A program made the position numbers and the translations under genes. From positions 38,428 to 102,427 of the forward strand of contig PLMK01000017.1 of assembly GCA_003142475.1 (NCBI GenBank): 64,000 nt of DNA, in the 5' to 3' direction. A model generated the notes under the pieces. That model was not told where the DNA came from, searched no databases, and was given only the letters and a program-made list of their open reading frames with translations. The stretch is from Ignavibacteriota bacterium (GTDB lineage: Bacteria; Bacteroidota; Ignavibacteria; UBA10030). Every line of letters starts with the position of its first letter. The stretch's first letter is position 1. Positions 35,163 to 46,970 of this stretch are shown here, piece by piece.

Positions 35163-36478
35163 GCTGACTGCTCCTTCACTTTCACAAATCCGGCACGGTC
35201 ATAATCCATCAACAACTCGAATTGTTTCGCCAATTCAGCTGTGAGTATTAACCGATTGAATTTTGCCGCAAACGTTGCCTCTACGCATTCTAATTTTTTC
35301 TGCTCGAACCGCTTAAACTGTTCAAGGATGGCATGCTCGTGCTCCGCGACATCTTTTAGCGGAACACAAATCGCTGCACCGCTCTCTTGGATGACCTGCT
35401 TAGTATATCCATCTATTAGTGAGGCGATTAATGGCTTTCTTGAACCAAAATATTCATACAACTTGCCAGGCGTTTGATAATCGTTATCAATAACAAACCA
35501 CAGCACATCAGATTCAACTAAGTGTTTTATACATTCCCTATGCGGTAAATAGCCGAGAAAGTGAACAGCATTCTGCAAATCCAATTTTTTCACAAGCTGT
35601 CGGTCTTCTTCACGTGCGTTGCCAATAAAATGTATTTCAATACGTCCGCGAATCTTTGGATTTGCTTGCAAAACATTCGCGAGTGCGCGAAGCATTATTA
35701 CTGGATTCCTTTCAGCATAAAATGTTCCGGCGTGAGAAATTTTCATTTTTACCGAATTAGCTTGTCTCCCTTCGTTTGTTGGTGGAAAATCTTCCGCATC
35801 AAATCCCTGCGAGAGAATAATTACGTCTTTGTAATCCACATTTTTATAGCGCCGCAGAATACTTTCCTTCACTCGCCTGTGCGTTACGATTACTCGATCT
35901 GCTGCTTTTAATACTCGCTTCTCTAAATGCGCATGCCACAAGCGATGTAGAGGAGTTGGAAAATACTTGAACGGATAATCAAGCCATGCATCTCGATAAT
36001 CCACAACCAGCGGAATTTCGAACTTGCGTTTCAGTGCTTCACCTATAAGAAAATCCGTCTGCGGTGGAGCAGTCGCAAATAATACATCAAAGCGTTCCTG
36101 TTCGATCAATTCTGATGCAGCTTTTACAGCAATTGATTTCCATCCGATTTTTGTATCCGGGATAAAAAATAAATCACCAAAGAATTGCAATACTTTTCGC
36201 ATCCGTTCCGAAGGCATCTTTATAACACCTTGCTTCTTTAGCAAACGATTAACATCGTAAGAAGGTGTGCGAACAATCTTCACCCCAGCTTCTTCTGCTT
36301 CTTTCAACAAGGTGTCATCAAACGCATAATAACCGGTCGGTTCCACGGTAAGCACTGTTGGTTTCCAGCCGTATTTTGGTAGAAACTTTGCAAACTTTAC
36401 AGTTCGCTGTACACCGCTTAATCCCATTGGAGGGAAATAATATGCAATGATCAAAACTTTTCTAAATCCGTCTTCCAT
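35159..36478 (-). CDS. Glycosyltransferase family 4-like protein
   Basis: VLIIAYYFPPMGLSGVQRTVKFAKFLPKYGW; DVLWFVIDNDYQTPGKLYEYFGSRKPLIA. Confidence 0.9.
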   Translation of the reverse strand: MEDGFRKVLIIAYYFPPMGLSGVQRTVKFAKFLPKYGWKPTVLTVEPTGYYAFDDTLLKEAEEAGVKIVRTPSYDVNRLLKKQGVIKMPSERMRKVLQFFGDLFFIPDTKIGWKSIAVKAASELIEQERFDVLFATAPPQTDFLIGEALKRKFEIPLVVDYRDAWLDYPFKYFPTPLHRLWHAHLEKRVLKAADRVIVTHRRVKESILRRYKNVDYKDVIILSQGFDAEDFPPTNEGRQANSVKMKISHAGTFYAERNPVIMLRALANVLQANPKIRGRIEIHFIGNAREEDRQLVKKLDLQNAVHFLGYLPHRECIKHLVESDVLWFVIDNDYQTPGKLYEYFGSRKPLIASLIDGYTKQVIQESGAAICVPLKDVAEHEHAILEQFKRFEQKKLECVEATFAAKFNRLILTAELAKQFELLMDYDRAGFVKVKEQSA

Positions 36479-36484
36479 AATAAA

Positions 36485-37555
36485 TCACACAATGATTAAT
36501 TCTTTTGACGATGTTGTAAGTATGTCACTGCCGCTTTCGCAAACAACAATATCGTCTTCGATGCGCACTCCTCCGCAACCTGGAATATAAATTCCCGGCT
36601 CAATGGTTACCACATTGCCGGTTTGAAGCACTGCCGTGCTGATTGCAGAGATGCGCAGAGGATCGTGAACATGAATGCCTAAACCGTGACCCAGCGAGTG
36701 AATAAAATATCGTCCATAACCATTCTTCTGAATGTACTTTCGTGCGATAGCATCAATTGAACAAGCTGTAACTCCGCTTCGTACTGCATCGATAGCTTTC
36801 TTCTGTGCGTCAAGAACAATCTGGTACGCTTTCTTCATTTCTGCCGATGGGTTTCCAACTGCAAGAGTGCGCGTAATGTCGCTATTGTAACCGCAGTACC
36901 GGCAGCCAAAATCTATTACCACCATTTCGCCGCTCCGAATTATTTTTTCAGAAGCTCGTGCATGCGGCAAAGCACCGCGTTCACCACTAGCAACAATTGG
37001 ATCGAATGCGTCGCACTCAGCGCCATATTTCCGGTGCCAATAGCTTATTTCTGCCGCGATGTCACATTCACGAACACCCGCACGCACCAATGTGAGCAGT
37101 TTATTAAATACTTTGTTGCTAATGCCTGCGGCAGAACGAATCAACTCTATTTCTTTTTTATCTTTAATCGCAGTAACATTTTCGAGGATGCTTGTTGCGG
37201 GAACGAAATGTCTTCCAGGCAGCAGTTTTTTCAAACTCTTCATATCTGCAACCGAAATATGCTGACTCTCGAATCCAATTCGCGATTTTGTTGGTATTAA
37301 TTTTCTTTCAGCAAGCAAAGGAAAAAGATTTTGTTTCGCGATAATGATATTGAAACCATTAACCTCCTGCGGCGCCTGACTTTCATATCGTCTATCGGTT
37401 ATAAAAAATTGTCTCGTTGGTGTAATCAGACAAAGCCCACTAGATCCAGAAAATCCTGTAAAATAGCGAATATGTGCTAATTCGGTTACTAGTATTGATT
37501 GAAGCCGAAGCGTCGTCATCAATACGCGCACTGCTTTAAGCCGTTGGCGAATCAT
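36485..37555 (-). CDS. Xaa-Pro peptidase family protein (M24)
   Basis: MVVIDFGCRYCGYNSDITRTLAVG, HSLGHGLGIHVHD, VVTIEPGIYIPGCGGVRIEDDIVV. Confidence 0.95.
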   Translation of the reverse strand: MIRQRLKAVRVLMTTLRLQSILVTELAHIRYFTGFSGSSGLCLITPTRQFFITDRRYESQAPQEVNGFNIIIAKQNLFPLLAERKLIPTKSRIGFESQHISVADMKSLKKLLPGRHFVPATSILENVTAIKDKKEIELIRSAAGISNKVFNKLLTLVRAGVRECDIAAEISYWHRKYGAECDAFDPIVASGERGALPHARASEKIIRSGEMVVIDFGCRYCGYNSDITRTLAVGNPSAEMKKAYQIVLDAQKKAIDAVRSGVTACSIDAIARKYIQKNGYGRYFIHSLGHGLGIHVHDPLRISAISTAVLQTGNVVTIEPGIYIPGCGGVRIEDDIVVCESGSDILTTSSKELIIV

Positions 37556-37562
37556 GAGAGAA

Positions 37563-39074
<1,512 letters not shown>

Positions 39075-39269
39075 TCAATAATCGATGCAAAAGCAAGAAT
39101 GAGATGCTTGGAAGAAAATGATAGAGCCAGTGTCTCGATCGACACCACCACGGGCGACCGATTGCTGGCTCCATAAGAAGGAGATTTGGGAATTTTTTTG
39201 TTCCCAATTGACATTACGATGGTGAGGATAAAAAGGTTGCAGGTAAAAATAAAAACGCGAAAGCGATTA

Positions 39270-40640
39270 CTATTCTGGAGAATCTAAGCGCGGTACTTGA
39301 ATCTTATATCGTTTGATCTTTAGGTAGAGTGTTTTTGGAGTAATACCCAGGGTCGCTGCTGTTTTCACACGATTCCATCGATAGTGTTTCAAGGCACGTT
39401 CGATGTATATTTTTTCAAGTTCTTCAATTTTAATGAGATTATCTGTGGTGGGCAATTGAGACTGAATAGTCGTTGCAGAGGGTGCGGCACTCAATGCAAC
39501 ATTCATCCACAAATCCTTCGGTTCTACAACATCACTATGACTGAGAGCAACAGCTCCCTCAATCACATGTTCAAGTTCGCGAACATTTCCTGGCCAATCA
39601 TAACTCATAAGTACTTGAAATGCATCCGGACTGAGATGCTTCGTTTTTGTCTTTCGTGAAAGAAAATTTTCGACGAGAAGTGGAATATCTTCTTTTCGTT
39701 CTTTCAAATTTGGAAGGCGAAGACTGACAACGTTTAATCTGTACAGCAAGTCTTCGCGAAAGCGGGCTGCTTTCACTTCTTCCTGCAAATTTTTATTCGT
39801 TGCAGACACAACACGAACGTCAACTATTCGCGAGCTCGTGCCACCAACTCTTCGGAACTCGCCTGTTTCCAAAAAGCGAAGAAGTTTCGGCTGCGTTGTG
39901 ATACTGATATCACCAACTTCATCCAAGAACAACGTGCCGCCGTCAGCAACCTCAACAAGACCTTGTTTTGTTTTAATGGCGCTCGTAAATGATCCTTTTT
40001 CGTGTCCGAATAATTCACTCTCTAACAATTGATCCGGCATGGCAGCGCAGTTGACGGCAATGAACGATTGATCCTTACGTGTACTGTGTTGATGAACAAG
40101 CCGCGCGAATAGTTCTTTGCCTGTGCCGCTTGCACCTTGAATCAACACAAACGCTTCGCTCGACGCCAATTTAATCGCTTTGTTGACGACGTCCTTGAAT
40201 ATCTGACATTCACCAATCAGTTCAACCGGTCTTCCGAGCTGGTTCACTTCTTTGTCGATAATGAGCTGCTTGTGTTCAAGTGCGCGGCGGACTGTAGCTA
40301 CAAGTTCCGCCGGTTCATACGGCTTGCTGATGAAATCATATGCACCTAATTTTGTTGTCTCAATAGCCGTCTTGACATCGACAACATTCGTCAGCATAAT
40401 TACTTGAGTAGTTGGGGCATGTTCCTTAGTATATCTGAGAACTTCAACGCCGCTGATGCGGGGCATTTTGACGTCGAGTAATATGACATCATAAACTTTT
40501 GATTGGATTAAATTAATTGCATCTGAACCGCTCGACGCAGTATCAACTTCAAACTCTGGTAGGTCCTCAAGTTCGGTTTTAACGAGATAGGTTATGGATT
40601 CTTCGTCGTCCACGACAAGAATCCGATGTTTTTTAGGCAT
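39270..40640 (-). CDS. NtrC-family sigma-54-dependent response regulator
   Basis: RILVVDDEESITYLV, GASGTGKELFARLVHQHS, ELFGHEKGSFTSA, Fis-type C-terminus. Confidence 0.96.
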   Translation of the reverse strand: MPKKHRILVVDDEESITYLVKTELEDLPEFEVDTASSGSDAINLIQSKVYDVILLDVKMPRISGVEVLRYTKEHAPTTQVIMLTNVVDVKTAIETTKLGAYDFISKPYEPAELVATVRRALEHKQLIIDKEVNQLGRPVELIGECQIFKDVVNKAIKLASSEAFVLIQGASGTGKELFARLVHQHSTRKDQSFIAVNCAAMPDQLLESELFGHEKGSFTSAIKTKQGLVEVADGGTLFLDEVGDISITTQPKLLRFLETGEFRRVGGTSSRIVDVRVVSATNKNLQEEVKAARFREDLLYRLNVVSLRLPNLKERKEDIPLLVENFLSRKTKTKHLSPDAFQVLMSYDWPGNVRELEHVIEGAVALSHSDVVEPKDLWMNVALSAAPSATTIQSQLPTTDNLIKIEELEKIYIERALKHYRWNRVKTAATLGITPKTLYLKIKRYKIQVPRLDSPE

Positions 40641-40664
40641 ATCGGCAAGTCTCCCTTGCCGGAT

Positions 40665-41036
40665 TTATGGGCTCGTAAGCACTCTTTCGACTGTTGTTAG
40701 CAGATCGACGAGGTCATATGGCTTACTAACAAAATCTTCTGCACCGAGCTTCTTAGACTCGATTGCATTTTTAAGATCGGCAAAGCCTGTCAACATCACA
40801 ACTTTGGTCTTCGGCCAACGGTCTTTCACAAACTTCAGTACTTCGAACCCATCGACATTGGGCATTTTAATATCTAATAGAATAAGATCAAATTCAGTAG
40901 TTGTTAAAATATTTATCGCTGTTTGTCCGTCAACAGCACTCGATACTTGATACCCCTCGCCTTCTAATTCAGTGCTAAGGACAACACGAAGTGCTTCTTC
41001 ATCATCAACAACTAAAATTTTATTTTTTATTGGCAT
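40665..41036 (-). CDS. Single-domain response regulator (CheY-like)
   Basis: MPIKNKILVVDDEEALRVVL..FDLILLDIKMPNVDGFEVLKF; ATG 41036 with GAGGAGA upstream. Confidence 0.94.
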   Translation of the reverse strand: MPIKNKILVVDDEEALRVVLSTELEGEGYQVSSAVDGQTAINILTTTEFDLILLDIKMPNVDGFEVLKFVKDRWPKTKVVMLTGFADLKNAIESKKLGAEDFVSKPYDLVDLLTTVERVLTSP

Positions 41037-41256
41037 AGAGTTTCTCCTCACAGGATGTCTGTCTTCGTTTTGAGAATCGGACATTTAAAAATTTTAAACA
41101 AGTATTTATTATTGTGATTATATGAAGAATACTTTTGAAAAGCAACCGATTCAATAAGAAATGGCATATTATTCCATATCAAAAGATAATTCATCCACAG
41201 GGACTAAAAAATAAATCTATCATTGAATATTATGTGAACATATGGTACTATAATAT

Positions 41257-41952
41257 ATGGAAACTCTAAACCACGATCAGCCAAAGCCCGTACGCGTTCT
41301 TCTAGTGGATGATGATGTCACATTTTCCAAGTTAGTTCAAGTTATTCTCAAGCGTTACCGACAACGCACATTTGCCGTTATTTGGAAGGATTCTATTGAA
41401 GGCGCTCTTGTCGAAATCGCTGAGAATCAAGAGATAGACGTGATTCTCATGGACTACTACTTCCCAACATCGAACGGTTTAGAATTCTGTCTGCAACTGG
41501 ACCAGATGGGACGTTTCATCCCAATAATCTTTTTAACTGGCTTTCGCGATTTTAAGCTTGCTGTTGAAGCAATGAAACTTGGAGTTGAAGATTTTCTTTT
41601 GAAGGATGATTTAAATGAGGCATACTTGCCACGAACCATTCTCAATATTCTTGACCGCGTTCGCTTACGGAGACACAAACTGGCGGTCGAAAAAAGATTA
41701 GCAATGGCTGAAAACCGCGCCCAAGCCATTCGCGAGTTAGTCGTTACAGTATGCCATGAATTCAATAATCCACTTGCGGCAGTTAAAATTAGTTTTGATC
41801 TTCTGCAGCGTCAAACTTTGGATACAGTACAGACTGAAGTGATGAAATCTTTTGAGAGCAACTTCAATACCATTGATTCTGAAATTAAGCGATTACGCGA
41901 CTTAAATTTTGAAAAAATAGATTTCCATGGTGATCTTTCTGACCGAGTTTGA
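41257..41952 (+). CDS. Response regulator receiver fused to a histidine-kinase DHp (HisKA-like) domain, no HATPase
   Basis: VRVLLVDDDVTFSKLV..VILMDYYFPTSNG, then VVTVCHEFNNPLAAVKISFDLLQRQ (H-E-F-N-N-P H-box); ORF stops before any N/G boxes. Confidence 0.88.
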   Translation: METLNHDQPKPVRVLLVDDDVTFSKLVQVILKRYRQRTFAVIWKDSIEGALVEIAENQEIDVILMDYYFPTSNGLEFCLQLDQMGRFIPIIFLTGFRDFKLAVEAMKLGVEDFLLKDDLNEAYLPRTILNILDRVRLRRHKLAVEKRLAMAENRAQAIRELVVTVCHEFNNPLAAVKISFDLLQRQTLDTVQTEVMKSFESNFNTIDSEIKRLRDLNFEKIDFHGDLSDRV

Positions 41953-42114
41953 CAGACTGCACATCTTGCATTTTTATCATTTTTTTGTTATTATTTTACA
42001 AGCCGATTGTGCAAAATGAATCTTTACAAATAGTTGTAATGCGAATCAAGATGCCGGTAAAAAAGAAATTAATAATCGATAAAACTGTATTTCAAAAAAC
42101 TTAGAGATTTTGAC

Positions 42115-42147
42115 AAAGTGTCCCGCCCAATAAGCGGGACACTTTTT
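42115..42147 (+). terminator. Rho-independent terminator
   Basis: AAAGTGTCCCGC-CCAATAA-GCGGGACACTTTTTTT. Confidence 0.92.
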
Positions 42148-42151
42148 TTAT

Positions 42152-43264
42152 ATGAGCCTGCATGTAATAAATATTATCCAGCTGTTTGAAGATTGGGCGC
42201 CGAATTGGGTTGCTTGGGAAAAAGATAATGTTGGTTTACAGGTTGGCGACAAGCAAAACAAGATCACAAAAATTTTAATAACACTCGATGTCACCAAGCA
42301 AATCGTTAGCGAAGCAATCTCAAAAAAGGTAGAGCTCATCGTCTCGCATCATCCGCTACTTTTCCGGCCACCGTCAGCGATTATCGTGAACGATCCTATT
42401 GGTGAATTAGTCTTGCAACTTGCAGAACATAAGATCGCCCTTTTTTCAGCGCACACTAATTTAGATTTTGCACAAGGCGGAGTCAGCTTTGCATTAGCAG
42501 AAATACTCGGATTAAAAAACATTCGATTCCTTACACCATTGAAAAATTCTTTGGCAAAGATTGTTGTATTCGTTCCAGATGGGCATGTGGAGCGAGTGCG
42601 GAATGCAATGACGCAAGCTGGAGCGGGAATTATAGGTAATTATTCATCATGTTCTTTTGTAGCAAAAGGAACGGGAAGTTTTTACGGTTCGAAAGCATCC
42701 AATCCATTTTTAGGAAAACATAGAAATTTTGAATTCGTTGAGGAAACACGGCTTGAGATGATTGTACCCAGGGCACTCGTATCCGGTGTAGTTGCCGCAT
42801 TGAAAGATGTCCACCCGTACGAAGAACCAGCATACGATATTTACTTTGTCGAAAATTCCAATCCAAATTTCGGAATGGGTGCTCTCGGCACATTGCCAAA
42901 ATCTCAGTCGCTTGAGCTTTTTTTAAAATCCATAAAGCGAACACTTAATGTTGTAGCGCTGCGTTATACTGGCAGCTTAGCACACAAAATTCAGACCGTC
43001 GCAGTTTGCGGTGGAGCTGGCAGTGACCTTCTGCCAGATGCTATCGCAGAGAAAGCAGATGCTTTTATTACTGCAGATGTGCGATATCATACATTTCAGA
43101 AAGCAAGCCACAGCATCGCTCTTATCGATGCCGGTCATTGGGAAACTGAACAAATTATTTTAAAACCCATTGCAGCTCGACTTCGATCTGCCGCCCGCGC
43201 GGCGCACGAGCCATTGACTGTATTCATTACAAAATATAAAACGAACCCGATTAAAATAATATAG
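42152..43264 (+). CDS. Nif3-like dinuclear metal center protein (GTP cyclohydrolase 1 type 2 family)
   Basis: WAPNWVAWEKDNVGLQVGD, ELIVSHHPLLFRPP, ALFSAHTNLDFAQGGVSFALAE, LIDAGHWETEQI. Confidence 0.95.
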   Translation: MSLHVINIIQLFEDWAPNWVAWEKDNVGLQVGDKQNKITKILITLDVTKQIVSEAISKKVELIVSHHPLLFRPPSAIIVNDPIGELVLQLAEHKIALFSAHTNLDFAQGGVSFALAEILGLKNIRFLTPLKNSLAKIVVFVPDGHVERVRNAMTQAGAGIIGNYSSCSFVAKGTGSFYGSKASNPFLGKHRNFEFVEETRLEMIVPRALVSGVVAALKDVHPYEEPAYDIYFVENSNPNFGMGALGTLPKSQSLELFLKSIKRTLNVVALRYTGSLAHKIQTVAVCGGAGSDLLPDAIAEKADAFITADVRYHTFQKASHSIALIDAGHWETEQIILKPIAARLRSAARAAHEPLTVFITKYKTNPIKII

Positions 43265-43290
43265 GCTACTAGATTAGAGAGGAGCAACCG

Positions 43291-44022
43291 TTGGAAAATA
43301 GATTACGCTCGTTGTACTTGCTGCAGTTAGTTGATTTAAGTCTTGACGAGCTGCAAGAAATGAAAGGTGATTTGCCGCAAATCGTAGCTAACTTATCAGA
43401 GAACGTAAAGAACAAACTCGCGAACAAGAAGGAACTCGAAGACATTTTGAAAAAAACAATTGTTATTCGAGACAAAACAGATACAGATATCCTTTCTCTC
43501 AAGGCAAAAATGGAGAAGTATAAGACGCAACAATTTCAAGTAAAGACCAACAAGCAATATGATATGTTGGCAAGAGAGATCGATCTCTCACAAGAGAAGA
43601 TCACAAAGCTTCAAAGAGATATGGAAACATTAGAAGGCAATGCTGCACTTGCCAAGGAAGATATAGAAAAACTTTTACCTGAGCTCGAAACACTTCAAGC
43701 GGAACTGACGGATCGAAAGAAAGAACTCGCAGCTGTCAATAAAGAGCATGAAGATGAAGAGTTAAAATTGCAGCACCAACGCGAGAAGATAGTTAGCAAA
43801 ATCTCGAAAACAGATTATCAAATGTATAGCAGAATTCGTAAAGCAGAAGATGGACGTGCAATTGTGTCGGTGCAGCGAAAGTCCTGCGGTGGATGTTTTA
43901 ATCGTGTCACACCACAGCGAGTACTGGAACTACGAAAGAATGCTGCTATTATCGCCTGTGAAAGGTGCGGCCGCATTCTCGTGTCGGATGAAATAGTCGA
44001 GAGCGTAAAGAATATTCTATGA
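43291..44022 (+). CDS. C4-type zinc-ribbon coiled-coil protein (CT398/zf-RING_7-like)
   Basis: Coiled coil followed by SCGGCFNRVTPQRVLELRKNAAIIACERCGRILV; TTG start preceded by GAGAGGAG. Confidence 0.88.
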   Translation: MENRLRSLYLLQLVDLSLDELQEMKGDLPQIVANLSENVKNKLANKKELEDILKKTIVIRDKTDTDILSLKAKMEKYKTQQFQVKTNKQYDMLAREIDLSQEKITKLQRDMETLEGNAALAKEDIEKLLPELETLQAELTDRKKELAAVNKEHEDEELKLQHQREKIVSKISKTDYQMYSRIRKAEDGRAIVSVQRKSCGGCFNRVTPQRVLELRKNAAIIACERCGRILVSDEIVESVKNIL

Positions 44023-44435
44023 CTATCCTCGCCTATACAGATGGCGCTTCACGCGGCAATCCTGGTGAAAGCGGTATCGGCGTAATATTAAAGGACGAAT
44101 TTGGCAACGTGATCACATCGCAGTATGGTTATATCGGAAAGGCAACAAACAATATTGCTGAATATACTGCGCTTGCCGCCTGTTTGAAACTTGTGCAAAA
44201 AATTGAATGCAGCCAACTCGTTGTGCATTCCGACAGCGAGTTGATGGTGCGTCAGTTGAATGGTCAATATAAGGTTAAAGATGCAGAGTTAAAAAAACAC
44301 TTTCACAAAATCCATGATATTATTGTAGCGGCTCCATATCAATTTAAGATTAGGCACGTACCGCGTGAGGAAAATCGGGAAGCAGATGAATTAGCAAACC
44401 GCGGTATAAATACGATGAAAATATTGACTATTTGA
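44019..44435 (+). CDS. rnhA: Ribonuclease HI family protein
   Basis: ILAYTDGASRGNPGESGIGVIL, NNIAEYTAL, VHSDSELMVRQLNGQYKVK, REENREADELAN. Confidence 0.93.
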   Translation: MTILAYTDGASRGNPGESGIGVILKDEFGNVITSQYGYIGKATNNIAEYTALAACLKLVQKIECSQLVVHSDSELMVRQLNGQYKVKDAELKKHFHKIHDIIVAAPYQFKIRHVPREENREADELANRGINTMKILTI

Positions 44436-44500
44436 AAATCGTTTTGTAATTGCATTTCATGAAGTTGTGAGAATTATGTTGAGAAAGCTGGACGTTAGGT

Positions 44501-45031
44501 CCAGAAGCAGAAGCTGGTGCGTCAGGCAGTCGCCCAATTTCATCTACGATGAAATTGGGAGGAAAGTCCGAACACCATAGGGCAAGGTGCCTTGCGTGTC
44601 TATCAGAAACGGTTCAATCCATATCTGATTTAGAAAGCGAGGGTTCTGCAGGCAATATCCTGCAGAAACGGAAAGTATCACAGAAAACACACATCCCAAT
44701 TTCTTCGCAAGAAGAAATTGAGAGAATGGTGAAAAGGTGGCGTAAGAGACCACCGCATCGTCAGTAATGACGCTGGTCGCGTAAGCGATCCTGATATGAC
44801 CTATGGTTATATCGGGACAAGAGAAACCCCGCTTGGTGCAAGACCATGTAGATCCCGTTCCCGGTTTGGTGAAAACTAAATCGGGATAGAGTTGCCCGCA
44901 CAAGTTCACGAAAGTGAAGACGGGATGGGTAGGTCGCATAGAGAAATGGCTGCCTCGTTTCGTTGATTGCCTTGGCATTTAGCGAGATAAGACAGAATTC
45001 GGCTTATCGACCAGCCACTTCTTGCTTCTGG
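44501..45031 (+). ncRNA. rnpB: RNase P RNA (class A)
   Basis: GAGGAAAGTCCGAACACC..AGGGCAAGGTGCC; GGTGAAAAGGTGGCGTAAGAGACCACCGC; ACAGAATTCGGCTTATCGACCAGCC; P1 pairing CCAGAAGCA / TGCTTCTGG sets the ends. Confidence 0.96.
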
Positions 45032-45107
45032 ATTTTCAGTACGCTTAAATCCAACTAAGCGTTCATGCTTCTCACCATATTCATTAATCATTGTATAAAG
45101 GACACCA

Positions 45108-46850
45108 TTGTCACCTATTCGGGAATACCGTTGGACACTTCGCAGAGATACGAATGTAACACCAGAAATTACTCAGACAGCGCAATCGTTGTCGCAGGAA
45201 CTTTCTGTATCTCCCATCCTAACCGAGATACTTGTAAGCCGAGGCATTGATACATTCGAAAAAGCGCGGACATTCTTCCGACCTAGCATGGAAGACCTCC
45301 ATGATCCATTTCTCATGAATCATATGGATGCCGCTGTAAAGCGTATCTCACAAGCAATCTTGAACAACGAGCACATTGTTGTCTATGGTGATTATGACGT
45401 TGATGGAACTGATAGCACTGCAATGCTATGGAAATTTCTGAAAGATGGGGGCGCAAACGTCAGCTATTTCATTCCAGACAGAATCAAAGATGGCTACGGT
45501 ATTTCGACGGCTGGCATAGATCATGTACACGATGCTGGTGCAACGCTTCTGATTGCCGTTGATTGTGGTATTACAGCAGTTCAGCAAGTGGAATATGCTC
45601 ACTCACTTGGTATAGAAGTTGTCATCTGTGATCACCATGAGCCGGGGAATGAAATTCCCAATGCTGCTGCCGTGCTCGATGCTCTTAAACCATCATGTTC
45701 TTATCCATTTAAATATCTTTGTGGATGCGGAGTGGCTTTCAAATTAATTCAAGCGCTTGCGTTATCCGAACCAATGCGAAGTAAGTTAGGCGAAGATGCG
45801 CCGAAACATTTACTTGACTATTTACAATACGTAACGCTGGCGACTACTGCAGACATCGTTCCGCTTGTCAATGAAAACCGTGTTATGGTTAAATTGGGAT
45901 TGGAGCTTATTAACTCCATTCCAGTACCTGGAATTCGAGCACTCATCGAAACTTCCGGTATATCACTTGGTAGAATTTCTTCCGGGCAGATTGTTTTCGT
46001 ACTTGCACCGCGTATCAATGCTGTAGGAAGAATAGGAGACGCAAACCGAGCAGTTGAAATGCTTGCGAGTGATTCGTACGACCGTGCAGTTCAAATCGCT
46101 CGTGTCATGGAAAATGAAAACTTTGAACGGCGTAAGATCGATGAGGAAACATTTCTTCAAGCGCAGGAAATTGTCGAAAAATTCCTTGAAGCAGACAATG
46201 ACAGCGCAATCGTTTTACATCAGGAAGCGTGGCATCCCGGAGTCATCGGCATTGTTGCATCGAGGTTAGTAGAACGGTATTATCGCCCAACTATTATGTT
46301 GACGACAGTTGATGGTGTTGCTAAGGGTTCTGCGCGCAGTATATCCGGCTTCAACATTTATGAGGCATTGAAGCGATGCGAAAACAAATTAATACAATTT
46401 GGCGGACACAAATATGCCGCAGGCCTAACAGTGGAATTAGATAAGGTCGATGAATTCCGCGAAGCATTCAAGCAAGTTGCCGCTGAACTTCTGACTGAAG
46501 ATTTGCTTACACCAGAAATAAAGATTGACGCAGAGGTACAGCTTTCCGATCTAACACCAAAATTCATTCGAGTGTTGAGTCAATTCGCGCCATTTGGACC
46601 AGAGAACATGCGTCCAGTGTTTGCAGCGCGTAGTGTGGAAGTCCTTGGACAGCCCCGCATTGTCGGCAAGAATCATCTCCGCTTCAAAGTACGCAGCAAT
46701 ACGCATGTTGTAGATGCCATTGGATTTAATCTCGGTCATTTGTTAAGCCGTGTACAAAACGGTAGTAAAATTGATGTGGCATTCTCACTGGATGAAGGCG
46801 AATTTGCCGGCGAAACCGTTCCACAATTAAAAATTCGAGATGTGAAGTGA
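45108..46850 (+). CDS. recJ: Single-stranded-DNA-specific exonuclease RecJ
   Basis: VVYGDYDVDGTDSTAMLWKFL, AVDCGITA, VICDHHEPG, IGIVASRLVERYYRPTIMLT, GGHKYAAGLTVE; start codon uncertain (TTG in track). Confidence 0.97.
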   Translation: MSPIREYRWTLRRDTNVTPEITQTAQSLSQELSVSPILTEILVSRGIDTFEKARTFFRPSMEDLHDPFLMNHMDAAVKRISQAILNNEHIVVYGDYDVDGTDSTAMLWKFLKDGGANVSYFIPDRIKDGYGISTAGIDHVHDAGATLLIAVDCGITAVQQVEYAHSLGIEVVICDHHEPGNEIPNAAAVLDALKPSCSYPFKYLCGCGVAFKLIQALALSEPMRSKLGEDAPKHLLDYLQYVTLATTADIVPLVNENRVMVKLGLELINSIPVPGIRALIETSGISLGRISSGQIVFVLAPRINAVGRIGDANRAVEMLASDSYDRAVQIARVMENENFERRKIDEETFLQAQEIVEKFLEADNDSAIVLHQEAWHPGVIGIVASRLVERYYRPTIMLTTVDGVAKGSARSISGFNIYEALKRCENKLIQFGGHKYAAGLTVELDKVDEFREAFKQVAAELLTEDLLTPEIKIDAEVQLSDLTPKFIRVLSQFAPFGPENMRPVFAARSVEVLGQPRIVGKNHLRFKVRSNTHVVDAIGFNLGHLLSRVQNGSKIDVAFSLDEGEFAGETVPQLKIRDVK

Positions 46851-46970
46851 GCTAACGAATAACGAAATACTTTGACAAAAATATTTTAATAATCATACTT
46901 TAATGTACAATTATTCATCTGCTCAAAGGCTCAGGGGTTTCATCACTCTCAACATGCAAGGAGAGAAACA

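Noticed and set aside
44544-44978. 144-aa - strand ORF
   Set aside because: Lies entirely within rnpB.
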